The notes: generated by a model not told the origin, from the sequence alone. A DNA stretch of 64,000 bases from Mycetocola_B reblochoni (GCF_003667525.1 NZ_RCUW01000010.1:33052-97051); one strand, 5' to 3'; numbered from the stretch's first letter, positions 8,180 through 16,764 are shown. Numbers and translations: made by a program.

Positions 8180-9640
8180 ATGGCGGATTCACCGCAGGCA
8201 GTAGCAAACATCGGAGTCATCGGCCTGGCCGTGATGGGCAGCAACCTGGCCCGCAACCTGGCCAGCCGCGAAGGCAACACGGTCGCCGTGTACAACCGCT
8301 CGCCCGAGCGCACCCGCACCCTCATCGCCGAGCACCCCGAGGCCGGCTTCGTCGCGAGCGAGGACATCGACGACTTCGTCGCCTCGCTGCAGAAGCCCCG
8401 CACCGCGATCATCATGGTCCAGGCCGGCCGCGGCACCGACGCCGTCATCGAGCAGCTGACCGAGCGCTTCGAGCCCGGCGACATCATCGTCGACGGCGGC
8501 AACGCGCTGTTCACCGACACGATCCGCCGCGAGCAGACCGTCAAGGCGACCGGCGTGCACTTCGTCGGCGCGGGCATCTCCGGTGGGGAGGAGGGCGCCC
8601 TCAAGGGCCCGAGCATCATGCCGGGCGGCTCCGCCGAGTCCTACGCCACCCTCGGCCCGATCCTGTCCTCCATCGCCGCCGTCGCCGAGGGCGAGCCGTG
8701 CGTGACCCACGTCGGCACCGACGGCGCCGGGCACTTCGTCAAGATGATCCACAACGGCATCGAGTACGCGGACATGCAGCTCATCGCCGAGGCCTACGAC
8801 CTGCTGCGCAACGTCGCCGGCTTCACCCCCGCCGAGATCGCCGAGATCTTCGCCGAGTGGAACCGCGGCGAGCTGGAGTCCTACCTCATCGAGATCACGG
8901 CGGAGGTCCTGCGTCAGGTCGACGCCCGCACCGGGGCTCCGCTGGTCGACGTCATCCTCGACGAGGCCGGTTCGAAGGGCACCGGCGTCTGGACCGTTCA
9001 GAACGCCCTCGACCTCGGCGTCCCCGTCTCCGGCATCGCCGAGGCGGTCTTCGCCCGCAGCCTGTCCTCCCACCGCGCCCAGCGCGAGGCCGCGACCGCC
9101 CTCCCCGGCCCCTCCGCAACGGTGAGCATCGAGGACCGCGACGCCTTCGTCGAGGACGTCCGCCTCGCGCTCTACGCGTCGAAGATCGTCGCCTACTCCC
9201 AGGGCTTCGACGCGATCCGCGAGGGCGCGACGAAGTACGGCTGGAGCATCGACGAGGGCGCGATCTCGAAGATCTGGCGCGGCGGCTGCATCATCAGGGC
9301 GCAGTTCCTCAACCGCATCGCTGACGCCTACGCCGAGCAGCCCGGCCTGGAGGCGCTGCTGACGGCGCCGTACTTCACCGAGGCCATCGCCGCGTCGCAG
9401 GAGTCGTGGCGCCGGGTGGTCGTGCTCGCCGCCCAGGCAGGCATCCCCGCCCCGGCGTTCTCGTCGTCGCTGTCCTACTACGACGGGCTCCGCGCCGAGC
9501 GCCTGCCCGCCGCACTCGTGCAGGGCCAGCGCGACTTCTTCGGCGCGCACACCTACAAGCGGGTCGACGTCGACGGCGTGTTCCACACGCTGTGGTCGGG
9601 CGACCGCAGCGAGATCGAGACGACTCCGTCCAGCCACTAG
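8180..9640 (+). CDS. gnd: 6-phosphogluconate dehydrogenase, decarboxylating (NADP-dependent type)
   Basis: Converts 6-phosphogluconate to ribulose 5-phosphate and CO2 with reduction of NADP in the oxidative pentose phosphate pathway (cytosol). The 486-residue length is that of the long, GndA-type enzyme. Visible features: an N-terminal Rossmann motif GLAVMGSNLARNLA, the GISGGEEGAL substrate loop, and KMIHNGIEYADMQLIAEAYDLL containing the catalytic Lys and the substrate-binding HNGIE. The ATG at 8180 has AGGAGA at 8169-8174. A TAGCGT near 8064-8069 is a plausible -10, giving a ~110-base untranslated leader. A strong terminator follows at 9650-9694, so the gene is probably monocistronic. Confidence 0.95.
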   Translation: MADSPQAVANIGVIGLAVMGSNLARNLASREGNTVAVYNRSPERTRTLIAEHPEAGFVASEDIDDFVASLQKPRTAIIMVQAGRGTDAVIEQLTERFEPGDIIVDGGNALFTDTIRREQTVKATGVHFVGAGISGGEEGALKGPSIMPGGSAESYATLGPILSSIAAVAEGEPCVTHVGTDGAGHFVKMIHNGIEYADMQLIAEAYDLLRNVAGFTPAEIAEIFAEWNRGELESYLIEITAEVLRQVDARTGAPLVDVILDEAGSKGTGVWTVQNALDLGVPVSGIAEAVFARSLSSHRAQREAATALPGPSATVSIEDRDAFVEDVRLALYASKIVAYSQGFDAIREGATKYGWSIDEGAISKIWRGGCIIRAQFLNRIADAYAEQPGLEALLTAPYFTEAIAASQESWRRVVVLAAQAGIPAPAFSSSLSYYDGLRAERLPAALVQGQRDFFGAHTYKRVDVDGVFHTLWSGDRSEIETTPSSH

Positions 9641-9649
9641 CCCGGCCGG

Positions 9650-9694
9650 GACGACGGCGGGCGACACGCGAGGAGCGTGTCGCCCGCCGTCGTC
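9650..9694 (+). terminator. Strong intrinsic terminator of gnd
   Basis: A perfect 20-bp stem (9650-9669 with 9675-9694) encloses a 5-base loop, ten bases after the gnd stop codon. Confidence 0.85.
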
Positions 9695-9786
9695 TGTCCG
9701 TCCCCCTGGCTAGACTCGGGGTTCGTCCAGACAGCTTCCCTAGCCTGGATTCATTCTGTGCCAGCGGTCCGAAGGGGTGACGTTTT

Positions 9787-10923
9787 CTGAGCGAGACGAG
9801 CCGAATCGGGGCCACCCCCACCACACGACTGCACTCACTCGACGGCCTCCGAGGCGTGGCGAGCGCCATCGTCCTCATCCACCACGTCAGCCTCATCGTG
9901 CTCCCCGTCGCCACCGGCTCGGCCGGCCCCGTCTGGTGGCTGATCACCCAGAGCCCGCTGTCGGTCCTGTTCGCCGGACACGAGTCGGTCATCGTCTTCT
10001 TCGTGCTCAGCGGTCTCGTCGTCACGCTGCCGCTGATGAAACCGAGCTCGGACCTGGTGGCGTACTACCCGTCCCGGGTGCTGCGGCTCTACCTGCCCGT
10101 GTGGGGCGCGCTCGCGCTCGCGGCCGCGCTCGTGCTGATCGTGCCGAGGGACCTCGCCCAGGTCGCGGACGACTCCTGGCTGGCGACGACGAACGCGCTC
10201 AGCGTCGACCCGGGTGAGCTGCTGCGCCAGGCGAGCCTGACCTCGGCGCAGTACGACCTCAGCAACCCGCTCTGGTCGCTGCGCTGGGAGATGCTCTACT
10301 CGCTGCTGGCCCCGCTGTTCATGGTCGCCGCCCGCGCCTGCCGCCGCTGGGTGTGGCCGGCCGGCGCCGCAGCGGTCGCGATCGTCCTCGTCGGCCAGCT
10401 GATCGGCAACTCCTACCTGATCTACCTGCCGCCGTTCTTCATCGGCGCGCTCATCGCCGTCTCGCTTCCCCGGGTGCTGGAGCTGCGCACCGCGGAGCAC
10501 CGGCCGTCCACGGCCACCTGGGCGTGGCTGCTGACCGGCTCGATCGCCCTGCTCATGCTCCGCACCCTGTTCTCCCCTCTCGTCGAGGACGGCGAACCGG
10601 TCGCCGCCGCGCTGTCCGCGCTCATCCCCGCCGGTGCCGCTGGCGTCGTGCTGTGCGTGCTGGCCTGGCCCGGCGCCGACCGCCTGCTGGCTCGCGCCGT
10701 GCCTCAGTGGCTCGGCCGCATCTCCTTCAGCCTCTACCTCATCCACGTGCCGATCCTCGTGACGCTCGCGTTCGCGCTCGGCGACGCGGCCTGGCCGGCG
10801 ATCATGCTCATCGGCGTCCCGCTGTGCCTGCTCGCCGCCGAGGTGTTCGAGCGGGTCGTCGAGAAGCCATCGCACCGGCTCTCGCGGAGCGTGCGCCGTC
10901 GGATCGTCGAACGTCGACACTGA
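9787..10923 (+). CDS. Acyltransferase 3 family integral membrane protein, apparent CTG start
   Basis: A ~378-residue polytopic protein with about ten membrane helices of the OafA/acyltransferase-3 family, which moves acyl groups onto extracellular sugars or lipids. The family's N-terminal signature is present only if the frame is read upstream of the first standard start codon (GTG 9856): it gives LHSLDGLRGVASAIVLIHHV, with the conserved first-helix His. The only initiator-like codon that keeps this is CTG 9787, with AAGGGG at 9772-9777 about nine bases upstream; an in-frame stop lies at 9778. The C-terminal FSLYLIHVPILV motif is typical. The next gene encodes a teichoic-acid-type polymerase, so the substrate may be a wall polymer (inference). 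Confidence 0.8.
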   Translation: MSETSRIGATPTTRLHSLDGLRGVASAIVLIHHVSLIVLPVATGSAGPVWWLITQSPLSVLFAGHESVIVFFVLSGLVVTLPLMKPSSDLVAYYPSRVLRLYLPVWGALALAAALVLIVPRDLAQVADDSWLATTNALSVDPGELLRQASLTSAQYDLSNPLWSLRWEMLYSLLAPLFMVAARACRRWVWPAGAAAVAIVLVGQLIGNSYLIYLPPFFIGALIAVSLPRVLELRTAEHRPSTATWAWLLTGSIALLMLRTLFSPLVEDGEPVAAALSALIPAGAAGVVLCVLAWPGADRLLARAVPQWLGRISFSLYLIHVPILVTLAFALGDAAWPAIMLIGVPLCLLAAEVFERVVEKPSHRLSRSVRRRIVERRH

Positions 10924-10974
10924 ATCGTCATCGGCCGCACCGGGACCGCGTCGGACGCGCGACCGGGCAGCGGC

Positions 10975-11010
10975 GATAATCGTAGAGCCAGGACCGTCAC
11001 AGGAGGAACC
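10975..11010 (+). promoter_or_regulatory. -10 box and strong Shine-Dalgarno of the glycerophosphotransferase/glycosyltransferase gene
   Basis: GATAAT (10975-10980) is a good -10. AGGAGG (11001-11006) is the strongest ribosome-binding site in the neighbourhood and ends four bases before an in-frame ATC codon at 11011, which decides the start proposed for the next gene. Confidence 0.6.
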
Positions 11011-13554
11011 ATCAACACCCGACTCACCGCCAGCCTCCGCCGCGTCCGCCGGCTGCGTTCCCGCGTCCGCCAGGGACTGCTCGCCGAGTGGGTGGCGCAC
11101 TGCCGTCGACAGCCGATCGCGCCGGACACCGTGCTGTACGAGTCCTTCGGCGGCCGGGGGGCGCTCTGCAACCCCGAGGCGATCTTCCGTGCCGCGCACG
11201 CCGACGTGCGCCTGCACCGGCTCGAACACGTCTGGGCGATCGACCCGGCGCAGATGGGCTCGCCCTCGGTGCGCGCGCTCGCGCAGACGCCCCGGGTCCG
11301 GGTCGTCGAGCGCGGATCCCGCGCCTACTGGATGGCGTTGAGCACGGCGGGGACGCTGATCAACAACGCGACCTTCCTCCCGCAGTTCAGCAAGCGCGCG
11401 GGCCAGACCTATCTCAACACCTGGCACGGGACCCCGCTCAAGCACATGGGCTTCGACATGCCCAACGGCGCCGTGGAGTCCGCGAACGTGACCCGGAACT
11501 TCCTGGCCGCCGACTACCTGCTCTCCCAGAACCCGTTCATGACCGAGCGCATGTACCTGACCGGGTACCGGCTGCGCGGGATCCTGCCGGGGCGGATCCT
11601 CGAACTCGGCTACCCGCGCACCGACCTGCAGCACGACGGCGGTCTTGTCGCATCCGTCCGCCTCGCCCTCGACGACGCCGGCTACGACCTCGCCGGGCGC
11701 CGCGTGGTGCTCTACGCCCCGACCTGGCGCGGCGCCACCTTCGGACGCCCGCAGAACAACGCGGCGGAGCTGCTGGCGACGGTGGCCCGGCTCCAAGCAG
11801 CCCTCGGAGACGAGGTCCGCGTGCTGCTCAAGCCGCACCCCTCCGTCGCGCGGTTCGCCCGCGAGCTGCCGGAGGGGCACGGCGTCGTCGTCCCCGACGA
11901 GATGCCGACGAACGTCGTGCTCGGCCTTGCCGACACGCTCGTGACCGACTTCTCCTCCATCTTCTTCGACTACCTCTCGCTCGGACGGCCGATCGTGTTC
12001 TTCGCGCCCGACGCCGAGGACTACTCCATCGACAGGGGCATGTACTGGCCCGCGACGGAGCTGCCCGGAGCGCTGTGCTCCGACGAGGACCAGCTCGCCG
12101 GGGCGCTCCGCACGGCGCTCGCCGGGGACGAGGCCGAGGCACTGGCCGAGCGCCGTCGACGCTGGCAGGACGAGCTCACCGCCGAGGACACCGGAGACTC
12201 CTCCGCCCGGGTCGTCGAGCTGCTGTTCGCCGGCGCCTCCCCCGTCGGGGGTGCACACGCCGCCGGCGTGAGCGGGAGCGCGGCGGCGCTGCCGGGCAGC
12301 CGGACCGGCTCCCCCGGCACTCCGGCCACCGCCGCGGCGGCCCCGCCGGCGGAGAAGCAGCGGCTGCTGCTGTACCCCGGGGGCATGCGCCCGAACGGCA
12401 TCACGGTCTCCGTGCTCAACCTGCTCGCCCGGCTCGACTACGACCGCTTCGACGTCACGGTGATCTGCGCCAAACCGCGCAGCGCCGCGGAGGCCAGGAC
12501 CCAGGCCCTCGTCGACCCGCGCGCCCGGCTGCTGCTGCGGGTCGGCGGGATGAACGGCTCGAAGGCGAACCAGCTCGTCCGGCGCGTCTTCCAGCGCCCG
12601 GGGCTCATCCGCGTCGCCCAGCGCCTGGGCTCGCAGCGCCGGCTCTGGCAGGCCGAGGTGGAGCGCTGCTTCGGCGGCGCCCGCTTCGACCGGGCCATCG
12701 ACTTCAGCGGGTACGCCCAGTTCTGGGCCCAGCTCGTGCTCGCGGCACCGGCGGACAAACGTGCCATCTGGCTGCACAACGACCTGGCCGCCGAGGCGAA
12801 CCGTCCCGTCAACGGCCGCACGCCGATGAAACGCTCGCTCGGGGCCGTCGCCCGGCTGTACGCGAGCTTCGACTCGCTCGTGTCGGTGTCGCCGGCGCTC
12901 AGCCGCATCAACGAGGCGGCGTTCCGGGGCATCGCACCGCGCTCCCGCTTCGTCTCGGCGCGAAACGTCATGTCCGTGACCGCGCCGAGCGCGACGGCCG
13001 AGGAGGAGAACGGCCCCTGGCTCAGCCGGATGTCCGAGCAGGGCACCTTCTGGTTCATCACCGTCGGCAGGTACTCGGCCGAGAAGAACCAGGAGCGGCT
13101 GATCCGGGCGTTCGCGCTGGTGCACGCCGAACGCCAGGAGACCCGGCTCATCCTCGTCGGCTACGGCCCCCTGCATGCGCGCCTGACGGCCGTGGTCGAG
13201 GAGCTCGGCCTCGAGGACTCCGTGTTCCTGACCGGCGCGCTGTCGACGCCGCTTCAGCTGATGGAGGCGGCCGACGCGTTCGTCCTCTCCAGCGACTGGG
13301 AGGGCCAGCCCATGGTGCTGCTCGAGGCCGCGACGGTCGGGCTGCCGATCGTGAGCGTCGCCTTCGGCTCGGTGTCCAGCGCGCTGCCCGGCGACGAGCT
13401 GCACGTCGTCGAGCGCACCGTTCCCGCCCTCGCGGACGGTCTGCGCGCCGCACTGGACGGCGCCGTCACCGCGGCGAGGCTCGACATCGCCGACTACAAC
13501 CGTTCGGCGCTGACCGAGTTCGCCGAGGCCATCGACGAGGGCGCCGTGCGCTGA
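11011..13554 (+). CDS. Fused CDP-glycerol glycerophosphotransferase and GT4 glycosyltransferase (teichoic-acid-type synthesis), probable AUC start
   Basis: An ~847-residue two-domain protein. Residues ~130-430 form a TagF-like CDP-glycerol/ribitol phosphotransferase (TWHGTPLKHMGF, VLYAPTWRG, DFSSIFFDYLSLGRPIVFF). After a Ala/Gly/Pro linker, residues ~480-840 form a retaining GT-B glycosyltransferase (VGRYSAEKNQERLIRAFA; SSDWEGQPMVLLEA, including the E-x7-E region). It should polymerise or decorate a glycerol-phosphate wall polymer at the cytoplasmic membrane face. The N-terminal basic helix (NTRLTASLRRVRRLRSRVRQ) is in frame behind a perfect AGGAGG if translation starts at ATC 11011; the first conventional start, GTG 11092, lacks a convincing Shine-Dalgarno. 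A perfect terminator follows at 13592-13626. Confidence 0.85.
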   Translation: MNTRLTASLRRVRRLRSRVRQGLLAEWVAHCRRQPIAPDTVLYESFGGRGALCNPEAIFRAAHADVRLHRLEHVWAIDPAQMGSPSVRALAQTPRVRVVERGSRAYWMALSTAGTLINNATFLPQFSKRAGQTYLNTWHGTPLKHMGFDMPNGAVESANVTRNFLAADYLLSQNPFMTERMYLTGYRLRGILPGRILELGYPRTDLQHDGGLVASVRLALDDAGYDLAGRRVVLYAPTWRGATFGRPQNNAAELLATVARLQAALGDEVRVLLKPHPSVARFARELPEGHGVVVPDEMPTNVVLGLADTLVTDFSSIFFDYLSLGRPIVFFAPDAEDYSIDRGMYWPATELPGALCSDEDQLAGALRTALAGDEAEALAERRRRWQDELTAEDTGDSSARVVELLFAGASPVGGAHAAGVSGSAAALPGSRTGSPGTPATAAAAPPAEKQRLLLYPGGMRPNGITVSVLNLLARLDYDRFDVTVICAKPRSAAEARTQALVDPRARLLLRVGGMNGSKANQLVRRVFQRPGLIRVAQRLGSQRRLWQAEVERCFGGARFDRAIDFSGYAQFWAQLVLAAPADKRAIWLHNDLAAEANRPVNGRTPMKRSLGAVARLYASFDSLVSVSPALSRINEAAFRGIAPRSRFVSARNVMSVTAPSATAEEENGPWLSRMSEQGTFWFITVGRYSAEKNQERLIRAFALVHAERQETRLILVGYGPLHARLTAVVEELGLEDSVFLTGALSTPLQLMEAADAFVLSSDWEGQPMVLLEAATVGLPIVSVAFGSVSSALPGDELHVVERTVPALADGLRAALDGAVTAARLDIADYNRSALTEFAEAIDEGAVR

Positions 13555-13591
13555 CCGGCACGGCGGGCTCCCCCTCGCCCCTGCCCGAGAC

Positions 13592-13626
13592 GACGGGCCC
13601 CGCATCGGAATGATGCGGGGCCCGTC
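13592..13626. terminator. Bidirectional terminator between the glycosyltransferase gene and prs
   Basis: A perfect 15-bp stem (13592-13606 with 13612-13626) with loop GGAAT lies between convergent genes. Confidence 0.85.
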
Positions 13627-13644
13627 GAGTCGATCGGTGGACGG

Positions 13645-14622
13645 CTAGGCCGCGCCGTCGAACATGCTCGTCACCGAACCGTCCTCGAAGACCTCGCGGA
13701 TCGCCCGCGCCAGAAGCGGCGCGATGGAGAGCACCTCGAGCGTCGGGAAGCGCTTGTCGTCCGGTACCGGCAGCGTGTCGGTGACGACGACGGAGTCGAT
13801 CGCGTCCGACTGCAGCAGCTCGATGGCCGGATCGCTGAACACGGCGTGGGTCGCGGCGACGACCACGCCCGTGGCCCCGTTCGCCTTGAGCGCCTCGGCG
13901 GCCTTGACGATGGTGCGGCCGGTGTCGATGAGGTCGTCGACGAGCAGGCAGACCCGGCCGTCGACGTCGCCGACGATCTCGTGCACGGACACCTGGTTCG
14001 GGACGAGCGGGTCCCTCCGCTTGTGGATGATGGCCAGCGGGGCGCCGAGCTTGTCGCTCCAGATGTCGGCGACGCGGACGCGGCCCATGTCCGGCGACAC
14101 CACGGTGAGGCTCGAGGGGTCGAGCTTCTCGCGGAAGTGCTCCAGCAGGACCGGCATGGCGAAGAGGTGGTCGACGGGGCCGTCGAAGAAGCCCTGGATC
14201 TGCGCGGCGTGCAGGTCGACGCTCATGATGCGGTCCGCGCCGGCCGCCTTGAACAGATCGGCGACGAGGCGGGCCGAGATGGGCTCGCGCCCGCGGCCCT
14301 TCTTGTCCTGCCTGGCGTAGGGGTAGAACGGGGCGACGACGGTGATCCGCTTCGCCGAGGCGCGCTTGAGGGCGTCGACCATGATCAGCTGCTCCATGAG
14401 CCACTCGTTGATCGGTGCGCTGTGCGCCTGGATGACGAAGGCGTCCGAACCGCGGACGCTCTCGTCGTACCTGGCGTAGATCTCGCCGTTGGCGAAGGTC
14501 CGCGAGTCGATCGGCAGCAGCTCGATCTTCAGCTCACGAGCGATCGCCTCGGCAAGGGCAGGGTGGGCCCGTCCGGTGGTGAGGACGAGACGTTTTTCTC
14601 CAGTGGCCTTGATGCCGGACAC
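13645..14622 (-). CDS. prs: Ribose-phosphate pyrophosphokinase (PRPP synthetase)
   Basis: Makes phosphoribosyl pyrophosphate from ribose 5-phosphate and ATP for nucleotide, His and Trp synthesis. All class I motifs are present: FANGEIYARYDESVRG, the flexible-loop RQDKKGRGREPISARLVADL, and the PRPP-binding VCLLVDDLIDTGRTIVKAAEA. The GTG at 14622 gives 325 residues beginning MSGIKATGEKRLVL, as in other actinobacterial Prs proteins, with AGGAAG about seven bases upstream. A TTG at 14661 overlapping the glmU stop would add 13 residues but has no ribosome-binding site. It lies 35 bp after glmU and is probably co-transcribed with it. Confidence 0.95.
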   Translation of the reverse strand: MSGIKATGEKRLVLTTGRAHPALAEAIARELKIELLPIDSRTFANGEIYARYDESVRGSDAFVIQAHSAPINEWLMEQLIMVDALKRASAKRITVVAPFYPYARQDKKGRGREPISARLVADLFKAAGADRIMSVDLHAAQIQGFFDGPVDHLFAMPVLLEHFREKLDPSSLTVVSPDMGRVRVADIWSDKLGAPLAIIHKRRDPLVPNQVSVHEIVGDVDGRVCLLVDDLIDTGRTIVKAAEALKANGATGVVVAATHAVFSDPAIELLQSDAIDSVVVTDTLPVPDDKRFPTLEVLSIAPLLARAIREVFEDGSVTSMFDGAA

Positions 14623-14657
14623 GTTCCTGCTTCCTGCCGGTCGGGGACCGGCGTCGT

Positions 14658-16088
14658 TCAACGATCGGACGATGCGCTCTGCGCGGCCTCGTCTGCCGCC
14701 GTGCCGGGTCGGTGCGTGGCGACCCAGCCCTCCATGTTCCGTTGAGGAGCGACGTTGATCGCGAGTGCGCCGGCCGGAATGTCCTTCCTGACCACCGTTC
14801 CCGCTCCCGTGTACGCTCCGTCACCCATCCTAACCGGTGCCACGAAGACCGTATGGCTGGCCACCCGCGAATGCGAGCCGATCTCGGTGCGGTGCTTGTC
14901 GACGCCGTCGTAGTTGGCGGTGATCGAGCCGGCGCCGAGGTTGACTCCCTCGCCGAGCTCCGCGTCGCCGACGTAGTTGAAGTGCGCCAGCTTGGAGCCG
15001 CGCCCGATGATCGCGTTCTTCGTCTCGCTGAAGGTGCCGATCGTGCCCTCGTCGGCGAGCTGGGTCCCCGGTCGCAGGTAGGCGAACGGCCCGACCGTGG
15101 TGTCTGCGCCGATGACCGCGAGAGTGGCGTCGCTGCGGCGGACGACGGCGTTCTCACCGACCTCGCACGCGTTCAGCGTCGTGTCCGGCCCGATCACGGC
15201 TCCGGTGGCGACGACGCTCGCCCGGAGGATCTGGGTGCCGGGGAGCACGGTGACGTCGGGCGCGAGGCTGACGTCGCGGTCGATCCACGTCGTCGCCGGG
15301 TCCTGGACGGTGACGCCCTCGCGCTGCCAGAAGCGGATGATCTCCGCGTTGAGCCGGGCCGCCGCGTCCGCCAGCTGCACACGGTCGTTGATCCCCTCCA
15401 GACGCCAGGCCTCCTCGGCCGCGTGCGCGCCCACCATCTCGCCGCGCTCGGTCAGCGCCTGGATGACGTCGGTGACGTACTTCTCCGACTGGGCGTTGTC
15501 GGTGCCGAGCCGCGGGAGCTCGGCACGGAGCGCCGCGACGCGGAAGATGTAGACGCCGGCGTTGATCTCGGCGACGCGGCGCTCCTCCGCGGTGGCGTCC
15601 TTGTGCTCGACGATGCGCTGCACGCGCTCCGCCTCGCCGCGGATGATCCGGCCGTAGCCGGTCGCGTCGTCGAGGATCGCCGACAGCAGGGACGCGGCCG
15701 CCCCGGAGCTCCGGTGCCGCTCGATGAGGCGCTCGAGGGTCGCCGGGTCCAGCAGCGGCACGTCGCCGTTGACGACGAGCACGTCGCCGTCGAAGTCGCC
15801 GGGGAGCGCGTCGACCGCCTGCTCCACCGCCCGGCCCGTCCCCGGCACCTCGTCCTGGTCCACGATGACACTGCCGGGGGCGTCCTCCGCGACGAGGGCG
15901 GCGATGCGGTCACGCTCGTGGCGGACGACGACGAGCAGGTGCCCGGCGCTCAGCGCGGACACCGTCGCCAGCACATGGGACAGCACGGGCGCGCCCGCGA
16001 GCGGGTGCAGCAGCTTCGGGGTCGCGGAGCGCATCCGGGTTCCCTGACCGGCGGCGAGGACGATGACGGCGAGATTCGAATCAGACAT
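14658..16088 (-). CDS. glmU: Bifunctional UDP-N-acetylglucosamine pyrophosphorylase / glucosamine-1-phosphate N-acetyltransferase
   Basis: Carries out the last two steps to UDP-GlcNAc, the precursor of peptidoglycan and wall glycopolymers. The 476-residue protein has an N-terminal uridylyltransferase with LAAGQGTRMRSATPKLLHPLAG (nucleotide loop) and VLVVNGDVPLL, and from about residue 260 a left-handed beta-helix acetyltransferase with hexapeptide repeats ending TGAGTVVRKDIPAGALAIN. The ATG at 16088 is separated by one base from the 3' end of tRNA-Gln, so its only Shine-Dalgarno, GGAGG, six bases upstream, lies inside the tRNA acceptor/T-arm region. prs follows. Confidence 0.95.
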   Translation of the reverse strand: MSDSNLAVIVLAAGQGTRMRSATPKLLHPLAGAPVLSHVLATVSALSAGHLLVVVRHERDRIAALVAEDAPGSVIVDQDEVPGTGRAVEQAVDALPGDFDGDVLVVNGDVPLLDPATLERLIERHRSSGAAASLLSAILDDATGYGRIIRGEAERVQRIVEHKDATAEERRVAEINAGVYIFRVAALRAELPRLGTDNAQSEKYVTDVIQALTERGEMVGAHAAEEAWRLEGINDRVQLADAAARLNAEIIRFWQREGVTVQDPATTWIDRDVSLAPDVTVLPGTQILRASVVATGAVIGPDTTLNACEVGENAVVRRSDATLAVIGADTTVGPFAYLRPGTQLADEGTIGTFSETKNAIIGRGSKLAHFNYVGDAELGEGVNLGAGSITANYDGVDKHRTEIGSHSRVASHTVFVAPVRMGDGAYTGAGTVVRKDIPAGALAINVAPQRNMEGWVATHRPGTAADEAAQSASSDR

Positions 16089-16089
16089 G

Positions 16090-16161
16090 CTCCGCCTCCA
16101 GGACTCGAACCTGGACTTCACAGCTCCAAAGGCTGTCGTGCTGCCATTACACCAAGGCGGA
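16090..16161 (-). tRNA. tRNA-Gln (anticodon TTG)
   Basis: A 72-base cloverleaf without encoded CCA. The acceptor stem TCCGCCT (5', 16161-16155) pairs with AGGCGGA (16097-16091), giving the U1-A72 pair common in tRNA-Gln; the discriminator is G at 16090. The anticodon stem ACAGC/GCTGT carries loop CTTTGGA with anticodon TTG, and the T-arm reads GTCCAGGTTCGAGTCCTGG region-wise. It reads CAA (and CAG by wobble). It lies directly upstream of glmU on the same strand. Confidence 0.93.
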
Positions 16162-16234
16162 CCGTGCCGAGGGCACCCCCACAGTCTGCCAGATGCCCGC
16201 CCGTGCCCTCCTCGTGTCCCCGGCCGTGCGACGG

Positions 16235-16240
16235 GATAAT
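16235..16240 (+). promoter_or_regulatory. -10 box of a leaderless MarR-family gene
   Basis: GATAAT ends six bases before the ATG at 16247, so transcription should begin at or next to the start codon. Confidence 0.55.
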
Positions 16241-16246
16241 GGCGGC

Positions 16247-16753
16247 ATGCGCGAGAACGAGGACGAGGTCGACAGGATCGTCGACGCCTGGCAGGCCGAG
16301 CGGCCCGACCTCGACTTCGCACCGCTGCAGGTGCTGTCGCGGGTGAAGCGCCTCGCCAAGCACCTGGACGGCGCCCGACGCCGGGCCTTCGCCACCGCCG
16401 AGCTGGAGGCGTGGGAGTTCGACGTGCTCGCCGCCCTTCGCCGCGCCGGCTCCCCCTATGAGCTCGGCCCGAAGGCGCTGCTCACCCAGACGCTCGTCTC
16501 CAGCGGCACGATGACGAACCGCATCGACCGGCTGAGCGAGCGCGGACTCGTCGACCGCCGTGCGGACCCGAGCGACGGGCGGAGCGTCCTCGTCCAGATG
16601 ACGGCCGAGGGGCTGGACCGGGTCGACCGGGCCATCACCGAGCTGACCGCCGCCGAGCATCTGCTGCTCGGCGGCCTGACCGGCGCCGAGGGGAAGCGCC
16701 TGGGCGACCTGCTCCGCAAGCTCGCCGTGTCCTTCGACTCGCCGGCTCCGTGA
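16247..16753 (+). CDS. MarR-family transcriptional regulator
   Basis: A 168-residue winged-helix regulator. The core (about residues 55-135) includes the recognition-helix segment TQTLVSSGTMTNRIDRLSERG and the wing LVDRRADPSDGRSVLVQMT, both typical of MarR. The ATG at 16247 was chosen because it follows GATAAT by six bases (leaderless) and because the 18 codons upstream look like antisense to the tRNA side. It is divergent from tRNA-Gln/glmU and 68 bp upstream of an ABC exporter operon; the palindrome at 16749-16764 over its stop codon may be its operator or that of the two-component system further on. The ligand is unknown. Confidence 0.85.
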   Translation: MRENEDEVDRIVDAWQAERPDLDFAPLQVLSRVKRLAKHLDGARRRAFATAELEAWEFDVLAALRRAGSPYELGPKALLTQTLVSSGTMTNRIDRLSERGLVDRRADPSDGRSVLVQMTAEGLDRVDRAITELTAAEHLLLGGLTGAEGKRLGDLLRKLAVSFDSPAP

Positions 16754-16764
16754 CGTTTGTCACG
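16749..16764. promoter_or_regulatory. Palindrome upstream of the ABC exporter/two-component operon
   Basis: CGTGAC-GTTT-GTCACG, a perfect 6+6 dyad with a 4-base spacer, overlaps the marR stop and lies about 60 bp before the ABC ATPase start. It is a candidate binding site for the nearby NarL-type response regulator or the MarR protein. Confidence 0.5.

Noticed and set aside
9777..10217. GTG 9777 opening a frame beginning MTFSERDEP
   Set aside because: It is out of frame with the acyltransferase motifs and turns Arg/Pro-rich at once; the family signature is in the frame of CTG 9787.
9835..13605. A 1256-codon minus-strand open frame opposite the acyltransferase and glycosyltransferase genes
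   Set aside because: It runs antisense to two clear genes, has low-complexity Arg/Gly/Asp-rich translation and no domain; long antisense frames are expected at this G+C content.
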